DNA of 64,000 nt, from positions 87,911 to 151,910 of the forward strand of contig CAJUQO010000001.1 in NCBI GenBank assembly GCA_910588295.1. The letters are read 5' to 3'. Both the position numbers and the translations under genes were made by a program. This DNA is from an uncultured Lachnospiraceae bacterium. GTDB taxonomy: Bacteria; Bacillota; Clostridia; Lachnospirales; Lachnospiraceae. The notes beneath the pieces were generated by a model. It was not told the origin of the DNA. It saw only the letters and a list, made by a program, of their open reading frames with translations, and ran no database searches. Shown here piece by piece: positions 27,896 to 36,181 of the stretch; the first letter of the stretch is position 1, and each line of letters opens with the position of its first letter.

Positions 27896-29215
27896 CTATC
27901 GTCCCTGTTTCTCCCCGGGACAGGAAAACAGCTTCGCTTCGCATTCGCTGCGAACTGTCATATAAACCCTGTCAAAAGGAAGGTTTTCTCTCCTGCATAT
28001 GGCAGCCACACTTTCATACTCCGGGTACAGCTTCGTCACACCCGGGCCGCTGCATATTTTCACGTCTATATCGCCAAAAGACGTGGCAACGGTACGGCCC
28101 TCACGCTCCAACACCGCGCGTTCCGTCCGTATCCTGCGGATGCCTATGGTCGTGGTCTCCTGAAAAATCATCTGCTCCAGCTCACCCGCTTTGGCCCCGT
28201 CGCAGACCACATTCAGCTGATAACCCGGCCTGTTTTTCTTCATATATACAGGCGTATAGTGGACGTCCCTGGCCCCGGCGGCAAAAAGACGCTCCATCAC
28301 ATAACCAAGGCTCTCCCCGGTGCAGTCATCGATATTGCTCTCCAGCTTATATACGGTATCCGCCGACCGCCGGGAAGGTTCGATCATCATGGCCCGCAGA
28401 ATACCCGGACGCTCGTACTCCCGCTTGCCCGCGCCCAGTCCTACGGCAAGAATGCGGTAGCTTTCCGGCAATCTCCACTCCGTACAAAGAGCCCCTACAA
28501 TGGCCGCTCCCGTGGGCGTAACCAATTCTCCTCTGATACCCGTGGGCCTGATGGGAATACCGTAAGCCTGCACGATATTGGCCACTGCCGGCACCGGAAC
28601 GGGTAAAAGGCCGTGCTGACAGCGGATACTCCCCTGCCCCTCACACAGATAGGGCACGATCAGCTCCGTGACACCCAGGTTATCTATGCATACTGCCGCG
28701 GACAGAATATCCACGATAGAATCCACCGCCCCCACCTCATGGAAATGCACGGTTTCCAATGAAGTACCATGGGCTTTCGCCTCCGCCTCTCCCAGCACCG
28801 TAAAGATGCGCACCGCCATATCTTTGGCCCGGGATGTCATATCGGCCTGTTCAATTATTTCGAGAATTTCTCTCATGCCGCGATGGACGTGTCCGCCGCA
28901 GGGATGGCCCCCGTCGCCATGCTCATCATGGGCATGCCCTTCAGGATGCCCGTGAGTATGTCCTCCCTGTTCTCCATAGAGCCATGCCATATCGTGGTCA
29001 TGATTTTCATATTCATCATCCAAACGCACATCAAAATCACAGGCATCCAGCCCCGCTTTTTTCACCCGGCTGATCCGAACGGAAAATCCTTTTACCGGAA
29101 GGCTGTCTACGGCCCTTCGCAGCACCGCCTCATCGGCGCCCAGATCCAGCAAGGCCGCCACCGCCATATCCCCGCTGATACCTGATTCACATTCCAGATA
29201 CAGGCACTTACCCAT
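27896..29215 (-). CDS. larC: LarC, nickel insertion protein for the nickel-pincer cofactor
   Basis: LarC is the CTP-dependent cyclometallase that inserts nickel into the pyridinium dithiocarboxylate mononucleotide used by lactate racemase and related enzymes. Features are MGKCLYLECESGISGDM at the start and a His-rich metal segment near residues 72-111 (HTHGHPEGHAHDEHGDGG). The segments ETVHFHEVGAVDSIVDI and VTPTGAAI follow. The protein is one uninterrupted 439-residue reading frame, unlike the frameshifted larC1/larC2 of Lactiplantibacillus plantarum. It overlaps larB by 8 bases. Confidence 0.92.
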   Translation of the reverse strand: MGKCLYLECESGISGDMAVAALLDLGADEAVLRRAVDSLPVKGFSVRISRVKKAGLDACDFDVRLDDEYENHDHDMAWLYGEQGGHTHGHPEGHAHDEHGDGGHPCGGHVHRGMREILEIIEQADMTSRAKDMAVRIFTVLGEAEAKAHGTSLETVHFHEVGAVDSIVDILSAAVCIDNLGVTELIVPYLCEGQGSIRCQHGLLPVPVPAVANIVQAYGIPIRPTGIRGELVTPTGAAIVGALCTEWRLPESYRILAVGLGAGKREYERPGILRAMMIEPSRRSADTVYKLESNIDDCTGESLGYVMERLFAAGARDVHYTPVYMKKNRPGYQLNVVCDGAKAGELEQMIFQETTTIGIRRIRTERAVLEREGRTVATSFGDIDVKICSGPGVTKLYPEYESVAAICRRENLPFDRVYMTVRSECEAKLFSCPGEKQGR

Positions 29216-29960
29216 TTTCCCTCACCGCCAATCGATTGATCTGTGTTGCTATATAGCCCGCCCCGTAGCCGTTGTCGATGTTTACCACAGCTATACCGTT
29301 CGCGCAGGAATTTACCATAGTGAGCAGCGCCGACAGCCCCTGGAAGCTGGCCCCATACCCCACCGAAGTGGGCACGGCGATCACCGGCTTGTCCACCAGA
29401 CCGCCCAGCACACTGGCCAAAGCGCCTTCCATACCGGCCACCGCAACGACGCAATTCGCGTCCTGGATCACCTCCAGCCGCGAAAAAAGCCTGTGGATGC
29501 CGCTGACGCCCACATCAAATACCCGGTCCACCCGGCCGCCAAAATATTCGGCGGTCTGCGCAGCCTCCTCGGCCACCGGTATATCCGCCGTTCCCGCCGT
29601 ACAGACAGCAATCCGGCCGACCTTCGCCCCGCCCAGCTTTCCCGCCTTCAATATACGGGAAATCGGGTCATACTGTATCCCGGGAACCTCCCCGCGCACC
29701 AGCTCATATTGCCGCTCGCTTGCTCTGGTCCCGAATACTTCCCCGTTCTTTTCATACAGCTTTTTCACGATCTGCAGCAGATGCTCGTCCGCCTTGCCGC
29801 TGCAGTAGATCACCTCCGGAAAACCGGAACGTATCTCCCGATGCGTATCCAGCTTGGCGTATTCCATCTCCTCAAAGGGCTCCCGGCGGAAATAGCGCTC
29901 CGCCTCCTCCAAGGAAATGGTTCCCTCCTTAAATCGTCTCAGCACTTCCCTGGTTTCCAT
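29208..29960 (-). CDS. larB: LarB, P2CMN synthase (nickel-pincer cofactor)
   Basis: LarB carboxylates and hydrolyses nicotinic acid adenine dinucleotide to pyridinium-3,5-biscarboxylic acid mononucleotide, the first step of nickel-pincer cofactor synthesis. It has a PurE-like C-terminal half (GRIAVCTAGTADIPVAEEAA, GMEGALASVLGGLVDKPVIAVPTSVGYG). At 250 residues it is normal length. The start ATG has GGGAGGGGAAT upstream. It is the first gene of the larB-larC-pepP-M64 run. The sulfur transferase LarE and the racemase LarA are not in the window. Confidence 0.93.
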   Translation of the reverse strand: METREVLRRFKEGTISLEEAERYFRREPFEEMEYAKLDTHREIRSGFPEVIYCSGKADEHLLQIVKKLYEKNGEVFGTRASERQYELVRGEVPGIQYDPISRILKAGKLGGAKVGRIAVCTAGTADIPVAEEAAQTAEYFGGRVDRVFDVGVSGIHRLFSRLEVIQDANCVVAVAGMEGALASVLGGLVDKPVIAVPTSVGYGASFQGLSALLTMVNSCANGIAVVNIDNGYGAGYIATQINRLAVRENG

Positions 29961-29979
29961 ATTCCCCTCCCGCCAAAAT

Positions 29980-30008
29980 GTAACAGTTCAGCCAAGCTGA
30001 ACTGTTAC
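29980..30008. repeat. Dispersed palindrome, perfect copy
   Basis: GTAACAGTTCAGC, CAA, GCTGAACTGTTAC: a 13-bp perfect stem with a 3-base loop. On the minus strand it supplies the TAA stop codon of the HAD gene, and it separates that gene from larB. It belongs to the family also seen at 21010, 51836 (variant) and 55660. Confidence 0.85.
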
Positions 30009-30667
30009 GTCAGAATACCGTCTTGCAGGGACAGCTCTGCAAAAGAATAGACAAAACGATTGCAAAACATCAGCCTGTCCGCCACCGGTACTTTCTCCGA
30101 GAAATCATCCACACCCACCACATAATATCCCGCCTGGCGGGCAGTTTTCTGGGCATGAGCCGCATCCTCAAACACCACGCAGTCTTCAGGCGGCACTCCC
30201 AGCCGGGCCGATGCCTGATCGTACACATCAGAGCGGTGCTTCCCTCCGGGCAGCTCCTCACAGTCCAAAACAAATTGAAACAGATCCAGTATCCCCTGCC
30301 GTTCCAGCGCCGGCACGGCATAGCGCCTCGGTGTGGCCGTGACCACACACATAGGAATCCGCGCCGCACGGCATTGTTCGAGAAAATCCCTCACGCCCGG
30401 CTTTAAGGGCGTCTGCGTGCGGTACCGTTCTTCAACGATTTTCAACAGATCCGCCTCAATCTGTTCCGTTTTCTCGCTCAAACCATAGTTCGCTTTCATC
30501 CATGCCGCTGATTCCGCCATGGACATGACCGCCAGCGCCTGATCGATATCCCCGACAGGATCCAATCCCCGCGCCAGCAGATACGCCTCGCCCAGACGCT
30601 CCCAGCACCCCATCGAATCCAGCAGCGTACCGTCCATATCAAATAAAAAAGCTCTTTTGTACGTCAT
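30005..30667 (-). CDS. HAD family phosphatase (beta-phosphoglucomutase-like)
   Basis: This 220-residue haloacid-dehalogenase fold hydrolase has motif I FDMDGTLLDS (nucleophile Asp and acid Asp), motif II VVTATP, motif III Lys in GGKHRSD, and motif IV VFEDAAHAQKTARQAG. A helical C1 cap lies between motif I and II, as in beta-phosphoglucomutase and 2-deoxyglucose-6-phosphate phosphatase relatives. The substrate is probably a small phosphorylated sugar or nucleotide. Its stop codon lies inside the palindromic repeat, which likely also shapes the 3' end of the mRNA. Confidence 0.87.
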   Translation of the reverse strand: MTYKRAFLFDMDGTLLDSMGCWERLGEAYLLARGLDPVGDIDQALAVMSMAESAAWMKANYGLSEKTEQIEADLLKIVEERYRTQTPLKPGVRDFLEQCRAARIPMCVVTATPRRYAVPALERQGILDLFQFVLDCEELPGGKHRSDVYDQASARLGVPPEDCVVFEDAAHAQKTARQAGYYVVGVDDFSEKVPVADRLMFCNRFVYSFAELSLQDGILT

Positions 30668-30784
30668 GACCTTCCCTTTCTAATTTACTCTACTGTATCA
30701 CTAACTGCTCTCCTTCGCAATTACATTTTTACTATTTTTTTACAGTTTCCCCCACTTATACCCCATTTTTCGGCTATTTTTCGA

Positions 30785-30830
30785 CAAAAAAAGACGATAT
30801 GTCCTCCCAAACGCACACATATCGCCCTTT
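30785..30830 (-). terminator. Terminator after the NlpC/P60 gene
   Basis: Minus-strand GGCGATATGT ... ACATATCGTC forms a 10-bp stem (one G-T pair) followed by seven T. It lies about 20 bases after the stop codon at 30849. Confidence 0.85.
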
Positions 30831-30848
30831 TTGACACCAAACGCCAAA

Positions 30849-32756
30849 TTATTTTTTTTGGAGAATATTGGGGATCAACGGCTCTTCCTGCTGTTTATCC
30901 TCTTTCTCAATACTGCCGAAAACAGATTTTTCCTGGCTCTTCTGTTTCTTATCAGCCTCTTTATCCGCAGGTGTACGCAGCGCCACCTTCACATCTTTGC
31001 TGATATAGGGGGAATCCATCTTCTTTTCTTCTTTCTTCTGAAGCTTTTTCTCCTGCTTTACAAGCTTTTCAACCTCTTTGTCCCCGTCGGCAAAACACTT
31101 GGGCCGACGAATATACTTAAACCCAGCTCTGGAAGCCTCCTGGACAACCACGCCGTTGTGGCCGGAGCTGCAATGGGATACGATCACATCTCCATTCTCC
31201 TTCACGCCGACCACCAGTCCCACATGGTTGATACCGCTGTGATTCGGGCCCTGTAAAAACACCAGATCTCCCGGAAGGATTTGTTCATCCTTCTCAATCT
31301 TCCGGGACGCATACCACTGGCCGCTCGTACCGTTGCCGATCTTCCCCGAGGCGCTGGCTCTGCCATAGCCGTTGATGAAAGACCAGGTCACATAACCGCT
31401 GCAGTCCAGCCCGTATCTCCGTGTCTTTCCTGTAGAACGGGAACCTTCGGCCGTCACCTCTCTCTTATCTCCCCACCGGTCATCCCAGCCGATAGCCGAC
31501 GATTTGCCGCCGAAGAAATAGGAGATCTTTCCCACCAGGCTGTAGGCGGCAGCCACCACATCCGCGCGCTCCTGTGATACCTCGCTGCCAAAGGTGCCGT
31601 CAATCAGGCCTCTGGCCCCGGTCAGAGCCGCACACAGGAGTATGCATTCCTTTCCGCTGTAGCGATCCAGAATTTCACGGTCTTCTTTTCCCAGATTTTC
31701 CTGATCTGCATAGTTATCTACATAAAAGGATATGTACGTTTTCTCGCCGGCCACCTCCTGTACCGGATTCATCCGGGCATACACCTCGGCAATGGCCTCC
31801 TTGTGATCCTCGTCAAAATAGAACGTTTTCTCGCCGGCCTGCTTCTGCAAAAGCACATATACGGCAACAATATCTTTCCAGTTCGGCGCCCGAAAAATAT
31901 CCGTCTCCGCCTTTTCCTTTTTCAAAAGCTCCGGCGTGAAGGCGTCTTCCTTGTCCAGGCCGTTCCCGGCGAAGTTTTCCTTCTCAATGGCCTCCATGAT
32001 ATCCGCGAAATTCTCGGCAAATACCATATGGAACTGAGTTTTGAGCTGTCCTGTATAGAATTCCTTACCGGCATGGACCTTGTTCTCATCCTCCAGCTCC
32101 TCATCGTCTTCCTCTTCTTCCTCCTCAGGATCCTCAACCTCGGGCATATCCACCACGCTGCCGCCCGGCACAATCTGGCTGCCGCTCCCTTCCGGTATTC
32201 CCGAAGATCCCGGCAGAGACGAGCCGTCTTCCGGCAGCCCCGAAGATCCCGGCAGAGACGAGCCGTCTTCCGGCAGCCCCGAAGATCCCGGCAGAGACGA
32301 GCCGTCTTCCGGCAGCCCCGAGGATCCCGGCGTATCACCGGACTCCGTACCGGGTACTACGGATGAACCGCTGCCAAGATCCGGCGTCTGGGACATCTGC
32401 CCCTCATCATCCGGTATCTGGGAGGAGGGCTCTTTCTCATCCGGTATCTGAGAAGAGGGATCCTTCCCGTCCGGCGCCGTGGAGGATGAACCGTCCCCCT
32501 CCGGCAATCCGGAGGATGCATTTCCCTCATCCGTATTCCCCGCATCCGGCTTCGCTCCGTCTGCTTTATCCGAATCCTGGGATTCCGACCCGGAGTCTCC
32601 CTGTTTTGATGTATCTGAAACTTTTTCCTTTGCGGCAACGTCGGAGGTATGGGCCTTGGCATCTGCAGCCCATATAAGGGACGGCTGTCCCATCAACATT
32701 CCCACTGTAAGGACGCCGGCCAGAGACCTGGCGCCCATTATTTTCCAATGATTCAT
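30849..32756 (-). CDS. Secreted NlpC/P60 peptidoglycan hydrolase with Pro/Ser-rich repeat stalk
   Basis: This 635-residue exported cell-wall hydrolase is probably a D-Glu/meso-DAP or amidase-type endopeptidase. The signal peptide is residues 1-30 (ARSLAGVLTVGMLMGQ, then IWAAD). Residues 35-205 are a low-complexity Ser/Pro/Gly/Asp stalk, including a 13-residue repeat SSGLPEDGSSLPG in three and a third copies. An acidic run precedes a middle domain near residues 220-390. The catalytic domain has Cys452 in LDCSGY and His511 in NHVGLV, the NlpC/P60 dyad. The last ~60 residues are charged and Lys-rich. ATG at 32756 is preferred (GGAG seven bases before). It is monocistronic with its own terminator. 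Confidence 0.87.
   Translation of the reverse strand: MNHWKIMGARSLAGVLTVGMLMGQPSLIWAADAKAHTSDVAAKEKVSDTSKQGDSGSESQDSDKADGAKPDAGNTDEGNASSGLPEGDGSSSTAPDGKDPSSQIPDEKEPSSQIPDDEGQMSQTPDLGSGSSVVPGTESGDTPGSSGLPEDGSSLPGSSGLPEDGSSLPGSSGLPEDGSSLPGSSGIPEGSGSQIVPGGSVVDMPEVEDPEEEEEEDDEELEDENKVHAGKEFYTGQLKTQFHMVFAENFADIMEAIEKENFAGNGLDKEDAFTPELLKKEKAETDIFRAPNWKDIVAVYVLLQKQAGEKTFYFDEDHKEAIAEVYARMNPVQEVAGEKTYISFYVDNYADQENLGKEDREILDRYSGKECILLCAALTGARGLIDGTFGSEVSQERADVVAAAYSLVGKISYFFGGKSSAIGWDDRWGDKREVTAEGSRSTGKTRRYGLDCSGYVTWSFINGYGRASASGKIGNGTSGQWYASRKIEKDEQILPGDLVFLQGPNHSGINHVGLVVGVKENGDVIVSHCSSGHNGVVVQEASRAGFKYIRRPKCFADGDKEVEKLVKQEKKLQKKEEKKMDSPYISKDVKVALRTPADKEADKKQKSQEKSVFGSIEKEDKQQEEPLIPNILQKK
32200..32332 (-). 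repeat. 39-bp coding tandem repeat
   Basis: Three near-identical 39-bp units at 32200-32238, 32239-32277 and 32278-32316, plus a partial fourth, encode the 13-residue SSGLPEDGSSLPG stalk repeat. High nucleotide identity suggests recent expansion and likely copy-number variation. Confidence 0.85.
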
Positions 32757-32787
32757 TTCGCTACTCCGTTCTTCTACGTCTGTGCCC

Positions 32788-32818
32788 TGTAACAGGCCGG
32801 ACACGCTGAACCGTTACA
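32788..32818. repeat. Degenerate copy of the dispersed palindrome
   Basis: TGTAAC and GTTACA bracket a segment containing GCTGAACC, which matches one arm of the palindrome family with one change. Only a 6-bp stem remains. It lies in the leader of the NlpC/P60 gene. Confidence 0.4.
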
Positions 32819-32953
32819 CGCTATCCATTCCGGCATACCCTCTGCCGGAAAGCCTCCCCTCAAGGCTAACATAACGTGAATTATAGCACAAAACGATCTC
32901 TTGTCACAGATTTTCGCAAAAATTCAAAAAAACTTCACAAATTTATCTCCCCG

Positions 32954-33943
32954 TTATCGGCAAACATTACCATTTTCCCGCCCCTCCTGCGCATCCATGG
33001 CATTTTGCAGCGTAGTCTCGGCAATAGCGCCCAGCGCTTCTAGGGTAAAGAATCCCTGATGGGAAGTAATCATAACATTGGGAAAGGACAGTAGACGGGC
33101 CGTAGTGGAATGCTCCAGGATCTCGTCAGAACGATCCTCAAATACGTTGCTGGCCTCTTCCTCGTACACATCCAGCCCAACTCCGTAAAATTTTCTCGCG
33201 CGGATTCCTTCGATCAAATCATCTGTCTTCACAAGAGCGCCCCGGGAGGTATTGACCAGCACCACGCCGTCCTTCATCCTGGCAATGGTCTCCCGGTCAA
33301 TCAAATGATACGTATCATCCGTCAGCGGACAGTGCAGAGAAATCAGGTCACTCTCAGCCAGCACCTCATCCAGGGACTTGTACGTGGCGATATTTGTAAG
33401 AGATTTATTCTCATATACATCATACGCGATCACTTCCATGCCAAAACCATGGCAGATCCGGGCCATAGCCGCGCCAATCTTGCCCGTGCCGATGATCCCG
33501 GCTGTTTTCCTGTAAAAATTAAACCCCATAAGCCCTCCCAGGGAAAAATCATTCTCCCGCACTTTGACATAGGCTTTATGCATCCGCCTGTTAGCAGCCA
33601 AAGCCAGGGCCATGGCATGCTCGGCTACAGCCTCCGGGGAATACCCCGGCACACGCAGCACCCGGATCCCGCAGCGGGCGGCCGTCTCCAGGGATACGTT
33701 ATTATAACCGGCACACCGCATGAGGATCGTCCTTACTCCCGCCTCATGGAGCCTTTCCACTGTATCCGTACCCACATCGGAATTGACAAAAGCGCACACC
33801 GCGTCATATCCCTGAGCCAGCTGGGCCGTCCGCGGCGCAAGATCGGTTTTCAGATAATCAATCTCCACGGACGGATATTTTGTTTTCTCTCTGTCAAAAG
33901 AATCCTTATCATAGCTTTTGGTATCAAAAAATAATATTTTCAT
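32954..33943 (-). CDS. D-lactate dehydrogenase-like 2-hydroxyacid dehydrogenase
   Basis: This 329-residue NAD-dependent enzyme of the D-2-hydroxyacid dehydrogenase family is closest in pattern to fermentative D-lactate dehydrogenase (LdhA), pyruvate + NADH to D-lactate. The Rossmann motif is GIIGTGKIG. The catalytic triad is visible as Arg in NTSRGAL, Glu in GLDVYEEE and His in TSHQGFFT. The DxYE signature and RCAGYNNV loop also fit LdhA. It lies about 3 kb from larB-larC, which make the lactate racemase cofactor. That pairing is suggestive but not an operon. Confidence 0.88.
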   Translation of the reverse strand: MKILFFDTKSYDKDSFDREKTKYPSVEIDYLKTDLAPRTAQLAQGYDAVCAFVNSDVGTDTVERLHEAGVRTILMRCAGYNNVSLETAARCGIRVLRVPGYSPEAVAEHAMALALAANRRMHKAYVKVRENDFSLGGLMGFNFYRKTAGIIGTGKIGAAMARICHGFGMEVIAYDVYENKSLTNIATYKSLDEVLAESDLISLHCPLTDDTYHLIDRETIARMKDGVVLVNTSRGALVKTDDLIEGIRARKFYGVGLDVYEEEASNVFEDRSDEILEHSTTARLLSFPNVMITSHQGFFTLEALGAIAETTLQNAMDAQEGRENGNVCR

Positions 33944-34010
33944 AACTGACAGCCTCCTTTATGCTGTCAGTATATCCATTTTTCCGATATCGTAACCAAG
34001 CGGCGGCAAA

Positions 34011-34496
34011 CTAAAAAGAAATCCTGTCCAGAGGCCGCCCGTCCAAAGCGGCAGACAAAAGGCCTCCCTTTCCGTCATAGACCAGTTTCAGAGAAAAAAA
34101 GGGCCTGTCCGCGGCCAGAAGGCGGAAAAAGATCTTATCTCCCTCCCAGATGTTCAGCGATTCGATCCGGTCTATGGGCACCCATTCCAGTTCTCCCTCG
34201 TCGCAGGCTATGGGATCACCCTCAAATCCGTCCGCGGTAAATAGATGCATATACTCCGTGACCCCGTCCCCGGACAAAAAAGTGACAATGCCGCGGAAAC
34301 GGTAGGCGGTGAGATGATACCCTGTCTCCTCGCGGACCTCCCGGAGAAGACACTCCTCCGGACTCTCCCCCGGCTCAAAATGGCCGCCCACACCGATCCA
34401 TTTATCTTTATTGACATCCCGCTCTTTCACCGTTCTGTGCAGCATCAGATAGCGGCCCTTGTCTTCTATGTAGCATAACGTACTTAATCCTTCCAT
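34011..34496 (-). CDS. Nudix hydrolase (MutT-like)
   Basis: This 161-residue enzyme hydrolyses a nucleoside diphosphate linked to another group. The Nudix box is complete: GHFEPGES then REVREETGY (G-x5-E-x7-REUxEExGU). The opening STLCYIEDKGRYLMLHR is typical of 8-oxo-dGTP diphosphatase-like members, but the substrate cannot be fixed. ATG at 34496 follows GGAGG by six bases. A longer upstream frame through the divergent promoter region is rejected. It is divergent from hicB. Confidence 0.87.
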   Translation of the reverse strand: MEGLSTLCYIEDKGRYLMLHRTVKERDVNKDKWIGVGGHFEPGESPEECLLREVREETGYHLTAYRFRGIVTFLSGDGVTEYMHLFTADGFEGDPIACDEGELEWVPIDRIESLNIWEGDKIFFRLLAADRPFFSLKLVYDGKGGLLSAALDGRPLDRISF

Positions 34497-34514
34497 ATCC
34501 TTCCTCCATATCCC

Positions 34515-34543
34515 TTGAAGCCCCTCCCGGGCTGTGCTATACT
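34515..34543 (+). promoter_or_regulatory. Sigma-A promoter of the orphan hicB
   Basis: TTGAAG, 17-base spacer, TATACT. The leader that follows contains the 10-bp direct repeat TATGCCCGCG twice (near 34578 and 34616), a possible operator for the HicB product. Confidence 0.6.
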
Positions 34544-34668
34544 CACAAACGTAATGATTTGCCAGCGTTATTGCCCGTATATGCCCGCGAGCGCCAATAC
34601 ATCTGGAAAACATTTATGCCCGCGGGTATAAAATCGTAACCAGAAAATTACCGAGGAGGCCATCTATC

Positions 34669-34947
34669 ATGAAATTTATCTATCCCGCTGTGTTCCGCAA
34701 AAACGAATCCGGCAGCTACGAGGGGTATTTCCCCGATCTGGAATGCTGCCGCGCCGAGGGCGACACCCTGGACGATGCCGTTGAAAAAGCCAACGAAGCC
34801 GCCTATGACTGGATCTGGCTCGAATTGTCCGACGAAAACGGACAACTCCCTCCTATCTCAGATATCCAGGATATGGATCTGAAGGAGGGAGATATCGTCC
34901 GTAACATTTCCGTAAATATCCGTTTTACAGACGGCTGGGACGAATAA
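34669..34947 (+). CDS. HicB-like antitoxin or RNase H-fold regulator (orphan)
   Basis: This 92-residue HicB family protein starts FIYPAVFRKNESGSYEGYFPDLECCRAEGDTLDDAVEKA, the partial RNase H fold typical of HicB antitoxins. No HicA toxin (small dsRBD-like ORF) lies on either side. The C-terminal DNA-binding segment usually found in paired HicB (RHH or HTH) is not obvious. GAGGAGG precedes the ATG by about nine bases. It may be a stand-alone regulator or a leftover of a toxin-antitoxin pair. Confidence 0.82.
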   Translation: MKFIYPAVFRKNESGSYEGYFPDLECCRAEGDTLDDAVEKANEAAYDWIWLELSDENGQLPPISDIQDMDLKEGDIVRNISVNIRFTDGWDE

Positions 34948-34968
34948 CCACAGCGGCATACCGCCCCG

Positions 34969-36159
34969 TCATCGGAGAATCCATTCTCCCGATTTCATCA
35001 CCGCCTGCAGCTCCATGCGGCCGTTCCACAAAACCAGGTCGGCCAGCTTACCAGGCGTGAGGGAACCGCGCAGCGCCCACTGGCCCAGGCTTTTCGCCGG
35101 ATTGGCGGTGGCACAGGCGACCGCCGTCTCCAGGGGTACCCCCATCTCGGAAACCGCCGTTCTCACACAGTCCGGCAGAGACGTAACAGAGCCGGCCAGA
35201 GCTCCGTCTGAGGCCAGTACCGCCCGTTTCCCCCGCACTTCTACCGCCAGACCTCCCAGCGTATACTGTCCGTCCGACAGTCCCGTGGCCCGCATACTGT
35301 CACTCACAAAGCACACCCTGTCCGCGCCCAGCATTTTAAGGGCCCCGCGAACCATGGCCGGGTGGATGTGTACGCCGTCGCAGATCATCTCAGCATCCAC
35401 ATGGGGACTGTCCGCCGCGGCGCCCACCACCCCGGGGGCCCTGTGCGTACAAGGAGACATAGCATTGAACAGATGCACCACATGGCGGGCCCCCGCGGTA
35501 AAGGCGGCCAGGGCCGTATCGTAATCCGCATTCGTATGAGACAGCGCCACCACCGCATCCTCTTTCACCTTACGGATAAAGCTTTCCGCGCCCCGGCTCT
35601 CCTCCGGCGCAATGCCCACAAACCGGATCAAGCCGCCTGCCGCGTCCTGGAAACGGCGGTACAGATCCACATCACAGGGAACGATATACCTGGCGTCCTG
35701 GGCCCCCTTCTTCACCGGGCTGATAAACGGCCCCTCCATATTGATCCCGGCCAGATCCGCGCCGGGAACCGTTCTCCCCTCCTGCTGCTCTTTCCGATAG
35801 GCCGCCGCCCCCGCAAGGACAGACTCCAGCGTCTCCGTCGGCAGCGTCATCACTGCAGGAGCCATGGCAGTCACACCCACGGATAACTCCCAGGAGGCAA
35901 TTGTTTCCAGGGCCTCCCTTGTACCGTCGCAGAAATCCTGCCCTCTGCAGCCATGGAGGTGGATATCGATCATACCGGGTATACAGTAACAGCCGCCGCC
36001 GTCTATAACCTCCGCCGTCCCGTCTTCACATGATCTTTCCCCTTTATGTGCTTCTTCCAACAGAATCCTCTGCACGAAAGCCCCTTCTGTAATTATGGCG
36101 CCGGGCACAAAACGGCCCTGTTCTGTATAGATTTTCACATTCTCTATCCGTCTTTGCAT
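34969..36159 (-). CDS. nagA: N-acetylglucosamine-6-phosphate deacetylase
   Basis: NagA removes acetate from GlcNAc-6-phosphate in amino-sugar use and cell-wall recycling. The amidohydrolase motifs are present: DIHLHG metal loop, NMEGPFIS (metal-binding Glu), LSHTNADY (His), HLFNAM (His) and catalytic Asp in VSDSMRAT. At 396 residues it is full length. ATG at 36159 lies 22 bases after the upstream kinase stop, suggesting cotranscription. No nagB is nearby. Two cysteines are present in the longer upstream frame only, which is not used. Confidence 0.92.
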   Translation of the reverse strand: MQRRIENVKIYTEQGRFVPGAIITEGAFVQRILLEEAHKGERSCEDGTAEVIDGGGCYCIPGMIDIHLHGCRGQDFCDGTREALETIASWELSVGVTAMAPAVMTLPTETLESVLAGAAAYRKEQQEGRTVPGADLAGINMEGPFISPVKKGAQDARYIVPCDVDLYRRFQDAAGGLIRFVGIAPEESRGAESFIRKVKEDAVVALSHTNADYDTALAAFTAGARHVVHLFNAMSPCTHRAPGVVGAAADSPHVDAEMICDGVHIHPAMVRGALKMLGADRVCFVSDSMRATGLSDGQYTLGGLAVEVRGKRAVLASDGALAGSVTSLPDCVRTAVSEMGVPLETAVACATANPAKSLGQWALRGSLTPGKLADLVLWNGRMELQAVMKSGEWILR

Positions 36160-36181
36160 TCTGCCACCATTTTCTCCTTTC

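Noticed and set aside
31922..32338. Repetitive Arg-rich ORF (CRDLRGCRKTARL repeats)
   Set aside because: It is the 39-bp stalk repeat of the NlpC/P60 gene read in another frame.
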